Assembly (NCBI GenBank): GCA_030612185.1
Contig: JAUWOI010000056.1
Coordinates: 1-14,057 of the forward strand
Reading direction: 5' to 3'
DNA from: Anaerolineae bacterium
Lineage (GTDB): Bacteria; Chloroflexota; Anaerolineae; B4-G1
DNA length: 14,057 bases
The notes beneath the pieces are model-generated. The model had not been told where the DNA came from and did not search any database. It saw only the letters and a program-made list of their open reading frames with translations. The translations under genes and the position numbers were made by a program. The stretch's first letter is position 1. The number at the start of each line of letters is the position of its first letter. Positions 1 to 7,117 of this stretch are shown one piece after another.

Positions 1-1
1 T

Positions 2-709
2 ATAGGGTTGGAGCGGATACTGGTCGGGCCCGGCGAGCCGCCTCCCCTGCCAGAGATGGAACCAGGGGAGTGGGTGCAAGTGACCGCCTCGGACACTGGC
101 ACAGGCATCCCACCCAACACCCTATCACACATCTTTGAGCCATTCTTCACCACCAAACCGACAGGGCAGGGCACAGGGTTGGGGCTGGCGCAGGTGTACG
201 GCATCGTCGGGCAGCATGGGGGCCACATTGACGTAGAGAGCGAGGTGGGGCACGGCACGACCTTCACTCTCTACTTGCCAGCCCTTCGGGTGTCCAGGGG
301 GGAACCATTGGAACTGGAAGCAGATACCCCGGTACACGGACACGGAGAAACGATCCTGGTAGTGGAGGACGAACCGGCCGCGCGAGATGCGGTAGCCGAG
401 GCACTACAATCGCTTGGTTACCAGACGCTGGTGGCAGCGAACGGTCGGGAGGCGCTGTCTATCTTCGAGCAACACAGTGACGAGATCGCCCTGGTGCTGA
501 GCGACCTCATGATGCCGGGCATCAGCGGTGCCGAGTTATTTCGCATCTTGAAACAGAAGAAGCCGGCCGTAAAGATTGTAGCAATGACCGGCTATCCGCT
601 GCAATTCAAGGCCCGGGATCTACCGGTGCAGGACATTGTAGATTGGTTGCAGAAGCCCCTGAGCGCGGATCTATTGGCGGAGGCTGTGCAGCGGGCGCTG
701 GAAACGTGA
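2..709 (+). CDS. Hybrid sensor histidine kinase, C-terminal part (5' end outside window)
   Basis: This is the C-terminal end of a signalling protein with two domains, and the frame stays open to the left edge, so the gene starts upstream. Numbering residues from the TTG at position 8, residues 20-92 are the end of a histidine-kinase ATPase domain: the G1 box DTGTGIP (29-35), the F box FEPFFTTK (43-50) and the G2 box GTGLGL (55-60). A CheY-like receiver follows at about 114-231. It has the acidic pair E120-D121, the phosphoacceptor D166 in LSDLMMPG, T194 and K216, so all key residues are present. The dimerisation domain, the phosphorylated histidine and any sensor or membrane part are outside the window. 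The receiver suggests internal phosphorelay or feedback on the kinase. The stimulus and the partner regulator cannot be inferred. A GNAT gene follows on the same strand after 39 bases. Confidence 0.9.
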   Translation: MGLERILVGPGEPPPLPEMEPGEWVQVTASDTGTGIPPNTLSHIFEPFFTTKPTGQGTGLGLAQVYGIVGQHGGHIDVESEVGHGTTFTLYLPALRVSRGEPLELEADTPVHGHGETILVVEDEPAARDAVAEALQSLGYQTLVAANGREALSIFEQHSDEIALVLSDLMMPGISGAELFRILKQKKPAVKIVAMTGYPLQFKARDLPVQDIVDWLQKPLSADLLAEAVQRALET

Positions 710-733
710 AACGTGTTGCGTGTTGCGTGAGTT

Positions 734-741
734 GGGGAGGA
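734..741 (+). promoter_or_regulatory. Ribosome binding site deciding the first of two duplicated ATG codons
   Basis: A strong purine-rich site (GGGGAGGA) ends 7 bases before the ATG at 749 and 19 bases before the duplicated ATG at 761. The spacing favours the first ATG. Confidence 0.6.
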
Positions 742-744
742 CAC

Positions 745-768
745 TTCTATGCATGGTTCTATGCATGG
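745..768 (+). repeat. Perfect 12-bp tandem duplication spanning the start codon
   Basis: TTCTATGCATGG occurs twice in direct tandem, at 745-756 and 757-768. Each copy contains an ATG in the same frame and the palindrome ATGCAT. Because the unit is 12 bases, the duplication is in frame and gives the N-terminus MHGSMHGK. It looks like a recent slippage event. Confidence 0.95.
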
Positions 769-1213
769 TAAGAGCGGGCTTCACATACGCCGGCTGGGGT
801 TGGAGGACTACGACGAACTGCTGGCATTGTGGCAGCGAGCGAGGTTGCATTCGCTCAAACCCCAGGGGCGCGATAGCCGCGCTGGCCTGACCCGACAACT
901 CGCCAGCACCGTCCAGATAATCCTGGGGCTGGAATTGGACGGCCAGTTGGTGGGAGCAGTTGTTGTTACCCACGATAGTCGCAAGGGGTGGATCAACCGG
1001 CTGGCGGTGGATCCCGACCACCGCCGGCGAGGCTACGCGGCCCAGCTGATCGCGATGGCCGAGGAGACACTACGTGAGCAGGATATACACATCATCGCCG
1101 CCCTCGTCGAAAGCGACAACCCCACGTCACTGGCGCTGTTTCAAAAGGTGGGCTACATCGAGGGTGACCCTGGCATCCACTACCTGACGAAACGTGACAG
1201 CGAAGATGCCTGA
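749..1213 (+). CDS. GNAT-family N-acetyltransferase
   Basis: A 154-residue protein that is one complete GNAT domain, the fold that transfers an acetyl group from acetyl-CoA to an amine. The acetyl-CoA-binding motif A is clear at residues 86-101: strand AVDPDHRRRGYAAQLI with the R/Q-x-x-G-x-G/A signature. Motif B follows at about 117-136, with N124, the LALFQKVGY helix and a C-terminal strand. This arrangement resembles RimI-like or small-molecule acetyltransferases, but the substrate cannot be told from sequence. The start at 749 is chosen for its well-spaced ribosome binding site. A second in-frame ATG at 761 comes from the 12-bp duplication and would remove only four residues. The gene ends 21 bases before the convergent bshA stop. 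Confidence 0.85.
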   Translation: MHGSMHGKSGLHIRRLGLEDYDELLALWQRARLHSLKPQGRDSRAGLTRQLASTVQIILGLELDGQLVGAVVVTHDSRKGWINRLAVDPDHRRRGYAAQLIAMAEETLREQDIHIIAALVESDNPTSLALFQKVGYIEGDPGIHYLTKRDSEDA

Positions 1214-1234
1214 GACCTTCCTGCAAGAGTGCTT

Positions 1235-2350
1235 CTACACCATCACTCGCTCGTAGACTGCCTCGTATTGAGAGACGATATCGTGATAGTCAAAACGTTC
1301 GACCGCGCGTTTGCGAGCCGCCTGGGAAAAGGCACGGCACAGTGCACGGTCAGACAGAAGACGAATGGCGTAGCCAGCCATCTTTTCCACGTCGCCGACC
1401 GGGGCCAGAAAGCCCGTGACGCCGTGCTCGACGACCTCCGGCAGCCCGCCAGCGTCGCTGGCGATGACCACCACGCCGCTGGCCATCGCTTCGAGGGCCA
1501 CCAGTCCAAAGCTCTCCATCTGGCTGGGGAGTAGCAGCAGGTTGGCGGCCCGCAAAAGCGGGGCCACGCGATCCACGACGCCGATAAACATCACTCTATC
1601 TGCAACCCCCAGTTCCTGCGCCTTATGCGCCGCCAGCCCCGCGTCGGGCCCATCTCCGACCATGATCAAACGGGCATTGAACTTTTTTGTGACACGCACG
1701 AATATCTCAATCACGTCTCCGACGCGCTTGACCGGTCGAAAGTTGGAGATGTGCATCAACGTATATTGCTCTGAGTAGCCGCAGGAGGGGATGCACGGTG
1801 GAATTGGATGATCGTGCCGCACCGGATCAATGAAGTTGCGGATGACGCTGATCTCTTTGCTCACCCGAAACTGGCGGTAAGCCTCGTCTTTCAAAAAGTT
1901 AGACACCGCTGTCACAGCATTGGATTGTTCGATCACCATCGCCGTCACCGGTTCGAAGGAGGGATTGTTGCCGACCAACATCACGTCTGTGCCGTGCAAG
2001 GTAGTCACGATTTTGAGGTCTAATTCCGGCACGGTCCGCTTGGCCAGCAGCGCGGCGGCGGCAAAGGGAATCGCGTAATGCACGTGCAGAATCTGAAGCC
2101 GCTTCATCCGCGCCACGCTGACCATCTTGGAGGCGAGCGCCAGGGTGTAGGGAAAGTTCGTGAGCAAGGGGTACTCGACGACGTCTACTTCGTGAAAAGA
2201 GACGCGCGGCGGCAGTTCAGCCAACCGCAGCGGCGTGGAATAGGCAATGAACGCCACCTCGTGGCCACGCCTGGCCAGGTGCTTGCCCAACTCGGTGGCC
2301 ACGACGCCACTACCGCCGTGGGTAGGATAACAGGTGATTCCGACACGCAT
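1235..2350 (-). CDS. bshA: Bacillithiol glycosyltransferase BshA (N-acetyl-alpha-D-glucosaminyl L-malate synthase)
   Basis: A 371-residue GT4-family glycosyltransferase with a GT-B fold. In the BshA family it transfers GlcNAc from UDP-GlcNAc to L-malate, the first step of bacillithiol synthesis, in the cytoplasm. The N-terminus is strongly family-like: MRVGITCYPTHGGSGVVATE (1-20), with the glycine loop that sits near the donor phosphates. LHGTD is at 119-123, HISNFRPVKRV at 200-210, and the retaining-glycosyltransferase E-x7-E element at E279 (ESFGLVALE) to E287, followed by DAGGLPEVV (299-307). Length is normal for the family. An upstream in-frame start at 2434 would add 28 residues unrelated to the family, so the ATG at 2350, preceded by AGGGAGA, is preferred. 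It starts 10 bases after bshB and is the last gene of the coupled cluster. General GT4 membership is certain; the BshA assignment rests on the N-terminal signature and on bshB and bshC next door. Confidence 0.93.
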   Translation of the reverse strand: MRVGITCYPTHGGSGVVATELGKHLARRGHEVAFIAYSTPLRLAELPPRVSFHEVDVVEYPLLTNFPYTLALASKMVSVARMKRLQILHVHYAIPFAAAALLAKRTVPELDLKIVTTLHGTDVMLVGNNPSFEPVTAMVIEQSNAVTAVSNFLKDEAYRQFRVSKEISVIRNFIDPVRHDHPIPPCIPSCGYSEQYTLMHISNFRPVKRVGDVIEIFVRVTKKFNARLIMVGDGPDAGLAAHKAQELGVADRVMFIGVVDRVAPLLRAANLLLLPSQMESFGLVALEAMASGVVVIASDAGGLPEVVEHGVTGFLAPVGDVEKMAGYAIRLLSDRALCRAFSQAARKRAVERFDYHDIVSQYEAVYERVMV

Positions 2351-2353
2351 GGT

Positions 2354-2360
2354 TCTCCCT
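2354..2360 (-). promoter_or_regulatory. Ribosome binding site of bshA
   Basis: AGGGAGA on the minus strand lies 3 bases before the ATG at 2350, in the short gap after the bshB stop. It supports the internal start over the longer open frame. Confidence 0.6.
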
Positions 2361-3077
2361 TCAAAAAGAGGAAAATTTGACTTCCAAAGGATTCTCGACC
2401 TCCATCCTGCCACGGATGAGAAAGCCCTCTCCATACTGTCTGCCGATCAGCGAGCCGTAATAAGCCATCCGATGGACAAGCGCCCAGTTGTACTGGCGCG
2501 ACGTGAGACGAGTCTGCTCGTAGAACGAGTCGCCCGGTTTGAACTGTGTGGAGAAAGCGTAAATCGCGTCCATCTTTTGGTCAAACTGCGCGCTGATATC
2601 CACGATGAACGTCGGCTCGAACTCGTACCAGTCCATGTAGTAAAGCACCCTGAGCGGGCGATAACTTTCCTGCCCCGTTTCGTACTGCGCCAAGCCAGCC
2701 AGAAAGATGCCCTCGTAGGCCACTTGACTGGCGTGATAGTGGTCGGGGTGCCGGTCTTTGTAGTAGGGAATAAACACCAAGCGCGGGCGGTGTTTGCGGA
2801 CGACCTCGACGACCCTGCGTTTGGCTTCCTCGTCGGCGCGGATGTTGCCATCTTCAAGTTTCAGATTCTCCCGCGCGACCGCGCCGATGATTTTGGCAGC
2901 GGCAGCGGCCTCCGCCCTGCGGGTCTCGACCGTGCCCCTGGTCCCCATCTCGCCCTGTACCATGTCCACCAGGACAACGGAATGCCCCAGGTCCACGAGC
3001 TTGATCAGCGTGCCCCCACAGCCGATTTCGATGTCGTCTGGATGGGCGCCAAAGGCCATCACGTCAACTTTCGGCAT
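2361..3077 (-). CDS. bshB: N-acetylglucosaminyl-malate deacetylase BshB (LmbE/PIG-L family)
   Basis: A 238-residue zinc hydrolase of the LmbE/PIG-L fold. In the bacillithiol pathway it removes the acetyl group from GlcNAc-malate to give GlcN-malate. The family signature GAHPDDIEIGCGG is at residues 10-22. H12, D15 and H113 occupy the positions of the zinc ligands described for Bacillus BshB-type deacetylases, and D14 is the likely general base. The second signature, RHPDHYHAS, is at 109-117. Length matches the family (about 230-240). The start at 3077 has a GGAGG site at 3084-3088; an upstream in-frame start at 3110 would add 11 unrelated residues. The first 14 bases overlap the end of bshC and bshA starts 10 bases downstream, so translation is probably coupled. 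PIG-L proteins also act in mycothiol and antibiotic pathways, but the neighbours settle the role here. Confidence 0.93.
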   Translation of the reverse strand: MPKVDVMAFGAHPDDIEIGCGGTLIKLVDLGHSVVLVDMVQGEMGTRGTVETRRAEAAAAAKIIGAVARENLKLEDGNIRADEEAKRRVVEVVRKHRPRLVFIPYYKDRHPDHYHASQVAYEGIFLAGLAQYETGQESYRPLRVLYYMDWYEFEPTFIVDISAQFDQKMDAIYAFSTQFKPGDSFYEQTRLTSRQYNWALVHRMAYYGSLIGRQYGEGFLIRGRMEVENPLEVKFSSF

Positions 3078-4644
3078 ACCCTTCCTCCAGGGTAAGTACG
3101 TGGTGCGCAAAGTCGGCCAACTTGCCGGCGGAGAGTATCTCGTCTATGAACCTCCCGCCATAGTCGTTGACAAAGTGGGGCAGAGAAAAGACGCGCTCTT
3201 GCAGTCGTCCCCTGGGTAACAAACTGTTTCGTAGGGCCTGCAACTCTCTTTTAGATAACCCCAACCGGCTCATTCGCGCTCTTGTGGCCCGCCCTTCGAG
3301 CTTGGCCAGGTTGCGCATCGAGCTAGACAGCGTCTGTTCCCAGGTCTTCCCCAGGCCAGGATCAATGTCCTCCAAATAGGGCTGCAACGGCGCGAGCGCT
3401 TCCGCCAGTTCGCGCCGTGCCCGGTCGAATAGCGCCCGTTCGGACGCCGGCACGAGATCGCGGAACGTACCATTCACTTCCAGTTGCCCGGTCAAAATGG
3501 CGCGCACGTTTGTCCCGTAACGGGCGATTTGCCCGGCCTGGCCGGCGGAGACGACGGTGTAACTCTTGCGCGGGAACAAGAGCGGCTGGGGCAGGTCAAA
3601 CAGGTCGTAGAGCGGTCGCAACATGGCCTGGTAGGCAATCTCGCCTGGGCCGAGCACACTGGCCACGATCGGGAATATCGCATCGGCGAACAAGGGGCGC
3701 AGGGCGGCGTCGGTGGAGTAGCGCTCTGGATGTGCGGCCACCTGGGCGAGATGTGTGCCTGGGTCTTCCACCCGCACCCGGCGCCCCGTCGTGTCGAACG
3801 TGTACAACCGCCCCGCCTGTGGTGAGGTCAACGCGGGCTGGTATCCGTCGGCGCGCAGACGGTGCGCGACGCCATCCAGACGATTGCGGACCTCATCGCT
3901 CTGCTCCAGCGCGCGTTGGAAGAAGCCGCTCGCCAGTGGATGCAAAGTGCTCGGTTCGACGATCACCAGGCCGTGCTCGGCGAAGAGGCTCGACCAGATC
4001 CGAGCGTGCCAGGCGCAAAAGTCTTCCCCAAGTTGAGGCGCGAACAGCGCTTTGGCTTGTGAATGGAATGGCCCTGGCAAGAGTTTCTCGAAATAGTCGC
4101 CGTAGGCGCGTGTTATGCTTGCGGTGACAGGCAAATCGGCAACTGGATGCCCCGCTTGCCCCCAGTCGAATTTCACCCGTCCCACTTCGCCGTCACGCTG
4201 GGTGACGTAGGCGTGGTTGATCTCGTGAAAGTCGTGGTCTTCTGTAGCCAGCCAAAACACTGGGACAAACCGGGCTCCCAGGGTTTCCTGCAGGTGCGCA
4301 GCCAACCGGATGGTGGTGATAATCTTGTAGGCCGTGTAAACTGGGCCGCCCAGGAAACCGGCCTGCTGCCCAGCGATCACGCAAAAGGTAGCGGGGTCGC
4401 ACAAGGCATTGATATTGACCAACGTGCGAGACCCTGCACCCAACCCACTATTGTATTCGACCAGAACGCGCACAGCCTCCTGGCGCGGGTAGGGGTAGCC
4501 CCGGCGTGCCTCAAACACAGCGCCAAAATCCAGCGGCGCGTGCGAAAAAAAATCGGCGGCCGAGCCTATACCTGCGATGTAATCCAGATATAGCCTATTT
4601 TCAGCCTGCGCGGGCAACGCCCGTGGCTCAATCTTGGTGATCAA
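3064..4644 (-). CDS. bshC: Bacillithiol synthase BshC (putative cysteine-adding enzyme)
   Basis: A 526-residue protein matching BshC, which joins L-cysteine to GlcN-malate in the last step of bacillithiol synthesis. The nucleotidyltransferase-like Rossmann region has two strongly conserved blocks: AGQQAGFLGGPVYT (91-104) and FWLATEDHDFHEINH (130-144). A charged helical stretch near 405-475 fits the family's C-terminal coiled coil, and FVNDYGGRFIDEIL lies near the end. Length is typical (about 530). The start is a TTG at 4644, preceded by an AGAAG-like site; no ATG gives a better family fit, so the exact start is uncertain. The first 17 bases overlap the end of the methyltransferase gene and the last 14 overlap bshB. 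The reaction mechanism of BshC is itself poorly established in the literature, so activity is assigned by homology. Confidence 0.93.
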   Translation of the reverse strand: MITKIEPRALPAQAENRLYLDYIAGIGSAADFFSHAPLDFGAVFEARRGYPYPRQEAVRVLVEYNSGLGAGSRTLVNINALCDPATFCVIAGQQAGFLGGPVYTAYKIITTIRLAAHLQETLGARFVPVFWLATEDHDFHEINHAYVTQRDGEVGRVKFDWGQAGHPVADLPVTASITRAYGDYFEKLLPGPFHSQAKALFAPQLGEDFCAWHARIWSSLFAEHGLVIVEPSTLHPLASGFFQRALEQSDEVRNRLDGVAHRLRADGYQPALTSPQAGRLYTFDTTGRRVRVEDPGTHLAQVAAHPERYSTDAALRPLFADAIFPIVASVLGPGEIAYQAMLRPLYDLFDLPQPLLFPRKSYTVVSAGQAGQIARYGTNVRAILTGQLEVNGTFRDLVPASERALFDRARRELAEALAPLQPYLEDIDPGLGKTWEQTLSSSMRNLAKLEGRATRARMSRLGLSKRELQALRNSLLPRGRLQERVFSLPHFVNDYGGRFIDEILSAGKLADFAHHVLTLEEGYAES

Positions 4645-5410
4645 TGATCTTCTTTCGGGCGACCAGGATCAGGCGCTTGCTCTCAGGGTCGTATGCCTGA
4701 CCGTCGAGTGATCCGTAACAATGAATGTCTATGAACCCGGCGACTCTTAGCATGGCAACCATCTCGGCTTCAGAATAGAGCCGTACCGACTCGTAGAACT
4801 GACGCTTCCCGCCGGTCTTGGTAGTTACGGTGATGGTCTTTTCGACTCGCCGACGATCACCGGTCAGGCAGCGCACATTCTGAATATGCCAACCGGGAAA
4901 CACCTTCTCGTCGCGTTCGACCAGGTGGGCGATCACGTAATCTCGGTTGAGGTAATCAACCAACACTCTTCCACCCGGCCTCAAGGCGCGGTGAACGGCC
5001 AGGAAGACAGATTGATTCTCTTCGTCGGTCTCAAAGTATCCAAACGAGGTAAAGAGCGATAGAATGGTGGCGAAATAGTTCTCATACGGGATCGCGCGCA
5101 TGTCCGATCGCACCAACTGAACGTGGTTGGGGATTTGCTCTGGGTTGCCATCTGCATTGGCCAAATTGCCGGCAGCAACGTGCAACAGTTCCTCGGAAAG
5201 GTCCAACCCAACCAGTTGGCCAAAGCCCAGATCGCGCAAGACACACAAGTGCCGACCCGCGCCACAGCACAAGTCGAGCAGCGGTTCACCCTTTGGCGGA
5301 GAGAGCAGGCGGACAATGGCTTTTATGTCTGCTCGCGCTTCGGCAGCGTCGCGGTGTGCGTATAACTCGAGGTATTCCCGTCCAAAGCTCCTCTCGTACC
5401 ACGGGGTCAC
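4628..5410 (-). CDS. SAM-dependent methyltransferase, candidate N-methyl-bacillithiol synthase
   Basis: A 260-residue class I methyltransferase. Motif I is [10 protein letters not shown] (45-54), the acidic ribose-binding residue is D70 in [15 protein letters not shown] (101-109) is the adenine-contacting loop, and [11 protein letters not shown] (143-153) is the motif following the active site. The N-terminus [20 protein letters not shown] (2-21) is a recognisable cap found in a subgroup of these enzymes. The GTG at 5410 is chosen because it forms a GTGA overlap with the hydrolase stop; an in-frame TTG at 5443 is possible. The 3' end overlaps bshC by 17 bases. Chlorobaculum tepidum has an N-methyl-bacillithiol synthase (CT1040) that methylates the cysteine nitrogen, and the position here makes the same role likely. 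That step is inference: I could not compare the two sequences. Methylation of another small molecule is the alternative. Confidence 0.7.
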   Translation of the reverse strand: MTPWYERSFGREYLELYAHRDAAEARADIKAIVRLLSPPKGEPLLDLCCGAGRHLCVLRDLGFGQLVGLDLSEELLHVAAGNLANADGNPEQIPNHVQLVRSDMRAIPYENYFATILSLFTSFGYFETDEENQSVFLAVHRALRPGGRVLVDYLNRDYVIAHLVERDEKVFPGWHIQNVRCLTGDRRRVEKTITVTTKTGGKRQFYESVRLYSEAEMVAMLRVAGFIDIHCYGSLDGQAYDPESKRLILVARKKIIDHQD

Positions 5411-6048
5411 GAGATTCCGTGTGCTTTCTTGTAGGCTTCCCAATTGCGTTTCAGGTGCACAAAGGCTTCGAAATCTGGCTGTAGAAAAAAAGGGTTCGTC
5501 TCTCGCTCGTGGGCGATCGTAGATTCGGGAGCAGTGCCATAATCGTGTCCCGGAAAGACACGGGTGTTATCGGGCAACGCGAAAAGTTTCTGGTGCAAGG
5601 AATCATATTCGGCCTTGGCTCCCAGCCCCAAGTCCGTGCCGCCGACTTTGCCCACGAACAACGTGTCGCCCGTGAAGACAGTGCCCTCGATGTAGATGCA
5701 GATTCCGTCGTTGGTGTGCCCAGGCGTGTGGAGAATCTGGATCTCTAGATTTCCTAGCGGGAAACACGCGCCGTCCGCTACGGTGACGCCAGTTTCTGGG
5801 TCGGTCATCCCGAACAGAAGTGCGCGTTTCCCGGTCAGCCTTGCGACCACGCCGTTGCCGTTGGTGTGATCAAAATGGTCATGGGTGCTGAACACGTATT
5901 CGATCTCATAGTCACGATCGCGAGCAAATTCGACTATCATTTCTGGCGAGTAGGATGGATCAACGATGGCCGCTTTCTTTGTCGTTTCGTCGGCGACCAG
6001 GTAGCCAAAGTTGCGGTCGCCGCCGGTGCGGAATTGTTTGACAAACAT
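5407..6048 (-). CDS. Metallo-beta-lactamase-fold hydrolase, glyoxalase II / persulfide dioxygenase-like
   Basis: A 213-residue metallo-beta-lactamase-fold enzyme. The metal ligands are all visible: THDHFDH at 55-61 (H56, H58, D60, H61), H111 in TPGHT, D128 in FTGDTLF and H168 in PGHDYG. The sequence GGTDLG (136-141) and the tail PGHDYG..PESTI....NPFF (166-188) place it with glyoxalase II-like thioester hydrolases, rather than with lactamases. Persulfide dioxygenases share the fold but usually carry a GRTDFQ-type motif that is absent here. The ATG at 6048 has a GGAGG site at 6053-6057. It leads the five-gene cluster and its stop overlaps the methyltransferase start as GTGA. This suggests that it hydrolyses or oxidises an adduct of the thiol made by the downstream genes; the substrate is inferred from context only. 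Confidence 0.85.
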   Translation of the reverse strand: MFVKQFRTGGDRNFGYLVADETTKKAAIVDPSYSPEMIVEFARDRDYEIEYVFSTHDHFDHTNGNGVVARLTGKRALLFGMTDPETGVTVADGACFPLGNLEIQILHTPGHTNDGICIYIEGTVFTGDTLFVGKVGGTDLGLGAKAEYDSLHQKLFALPDNTRVFPGHDYGTAPESTIAHERETNPFFLQPDFEAFVHLKRNWEAYKKAHGIS

Positions 6049-6080
6049 GGTTCCTCCAGGGGTTCTTGGTGGTTTATAGT

Positions 6081-6130
6081 AACGACTTTAGTCGTTGTTA
6101 AAGCGAGAGAAGCGACCAAAGTCACCACTA
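6081..6130. repeat. Intergenic palindromic repeat pair (REP-like)
   Basis: The 94-base gap between prs and the hydrolase gene holds a perfect inverted repeat AACGACT-TT-AGTCGTT at 6081-6096. At 6110-6130 there is a diverged relative, AGCGACCAAAGTCACCACTA, which matches the reverse complement of the first unit and its flank. The two units thus face opposite ways, as in REP/BIME pairs. No T-tract follows on either strand, so an intrinsic terminator is not supported. Whether the unit is dispersed in the genome cannot be seen from one window. Confidence 0.55.
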
Positions 6131-6142
6131 CGCACCGAGACG

Positions 6143-7117
6143 CTACTCATAACGCTTATAACTCTGGAACACCTCGCCGACGCTGCGACCCTCGTGAACG
6201 CGCAGGATCACCTCCCCCAGCAAACCGGCGACGGAGAGGACGGTGAGATTGGGCAGTTGCTTCTCCGGCGGGATGGGGATAGAGTTCGTGGTCACGATTT
6301 CCTTGATGGAGGGTTCCCGCAGCCGCTCGATCGCTGGAGGCGCTAGGACGGCGTGAGCAAAGCACAAGTAGATATCGCGAGCGCCGTGCTCCCGGACGAT
6401 GCTGACCGCGTTGAGCACCGTCCCGCCGGTGTTCACCTCGTCATCCACAATGATGACGTCGCGCCCCTCCACCTCACCCACCAATGTGAGCGCTTCCGTA
6501 TCCTCTGACACCCGACGTTTTTCGACCAGCGCCAGGGGCAGACGCAGTTCAGATGCCAGGTTACGCGCCTTCTTGGCAAAGCCCAGGTCCGCGGCGCCGA
6601 CAACCGCTTCTTGAAGCCGCTTGTCGCGAAGATAGTCGGAGAGGATGGGAAAGACGGTCAGAGCATCGCCTGGGATACTGAAAAAGCCCTGGATCTGGTC
6701 GGCGTGCAGGTCAAGCGTCATATAGCGGTCGGCGCCGGCGACACCGATAATATCGGCCACCAGGCGGGCAGTGATCGGCACGCGGGGCTGATCCTTCTTG
6801 TCGGAGCGCCCGTAGGCCAAATAGGGAATCACCGCCGTGATGCGATCCGGCGAAGCCCGCTTGAGCGTATCCAGGAAGATCAGCAACTCCATGATGTTGT
6901 AGTTGGACGGTGACGAGGTGGTCTGAATCAGGAAGACGTCCTGACCGCGTATGCTCTCGTGTAGCCGCACGAAGATGTTCTCGTTGGGAAACTGGATGAG
7001 GTCGCGTCCCGATAGCGGTACGCCGAGATACTGGCTGATCTCCTCAGCAAGCGCGGGACAGCCGCTGCCACTGAACAGCTTAATGGTGCCGTGCATACCT
7101 CCCTTGCTCTCACTCAT
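6143..7117 (-). CDS. prs: Ribose-phosphate pyrophosphokinase (PRPP synthase) homologue with altered motifs
   Basis: A 324-residue class I PRPP synthase homologue; the family makes phosphoribosyl pyrophosphate from ribose 5-phosphate and ATP. Two phosphoribosyltransferase-like domains are present. Recognisable blocks are IFVRLHESIRGQDVFLIQ (48-65), AYGRSDKKDQPRVPITARLV (101-120), TLDLHADQIQGFF (134-146) and VIIVDDEVNTGGTV (221-234). Length is normal. Several usually invariant spots differ: FSDGE is FPNEN (43-47), YARQDRK is YGRSDKK, PDVGG is AADLG, and the ribose-phosphate loop DDMIDTGGT is DDEVNTGGT, with N229 where an aspartate is expected. It may be a divergent active enzyme or a paralogue with a changed role. 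The ATG at 7117 overlaps the upstream GNAT stop by 8 bases; a GGAGG lies too close to the later ATG at 7096 to favour it. Confidence 0.85.
   Translation of the reverse strand: MSESKGGMHGTIKLFSGSGCPALAEEISQYLGVPLSGRDLIQFPNENIFVRLHESIRGQDVFLIQTTSSPSNYNIMELLIFLDTLKRASPDRITAVIPYLAYGRSDKKDQPRVPITARLVADIIGVAGADRYMTLDLHADQIQGFFSIPGDALTVFPILSDYLRDKRLQEAVVGAADLGFAKKARNLASELRLPLALVEKRRVSEDTEALTLVGEVEGRDVIIVDDEVNTGGTVLNAVSIVREHGARDIYLCFAHAVLAPPAIERLREPSIKEIVTTNSIPIPPEKQLPNLTVLSVAGLLGEVILRVHEGRSVGEVFQSYKRYE

Noticed and set aside
2361..3077. Mycothiol deacetylase (MshB)
   Set aside because: It shares the LmbE fold, but bshA and bshC are directly adjacent and no mycothiol genes are present.
2334..3095. 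Open frame of 253 codons on the + strand
   Set aside because: It mirrors bshB, whose HPDD and HPDHYH motifs are unambiguous.
5407..6048. Beta-lactamase resistance gene
   Set aside because: The metal-ligand context and the PGHDYG..NPFF tail are those of glyoxalase II-like thioester hydrolases, there is no signal peptide, and it is coupled to a thiol pathway.
6081..6096. Intrinsic terminator after prs
   Set aside because: The hairpin is AT-rich with a two-base loop and no T-run follows on either strand.
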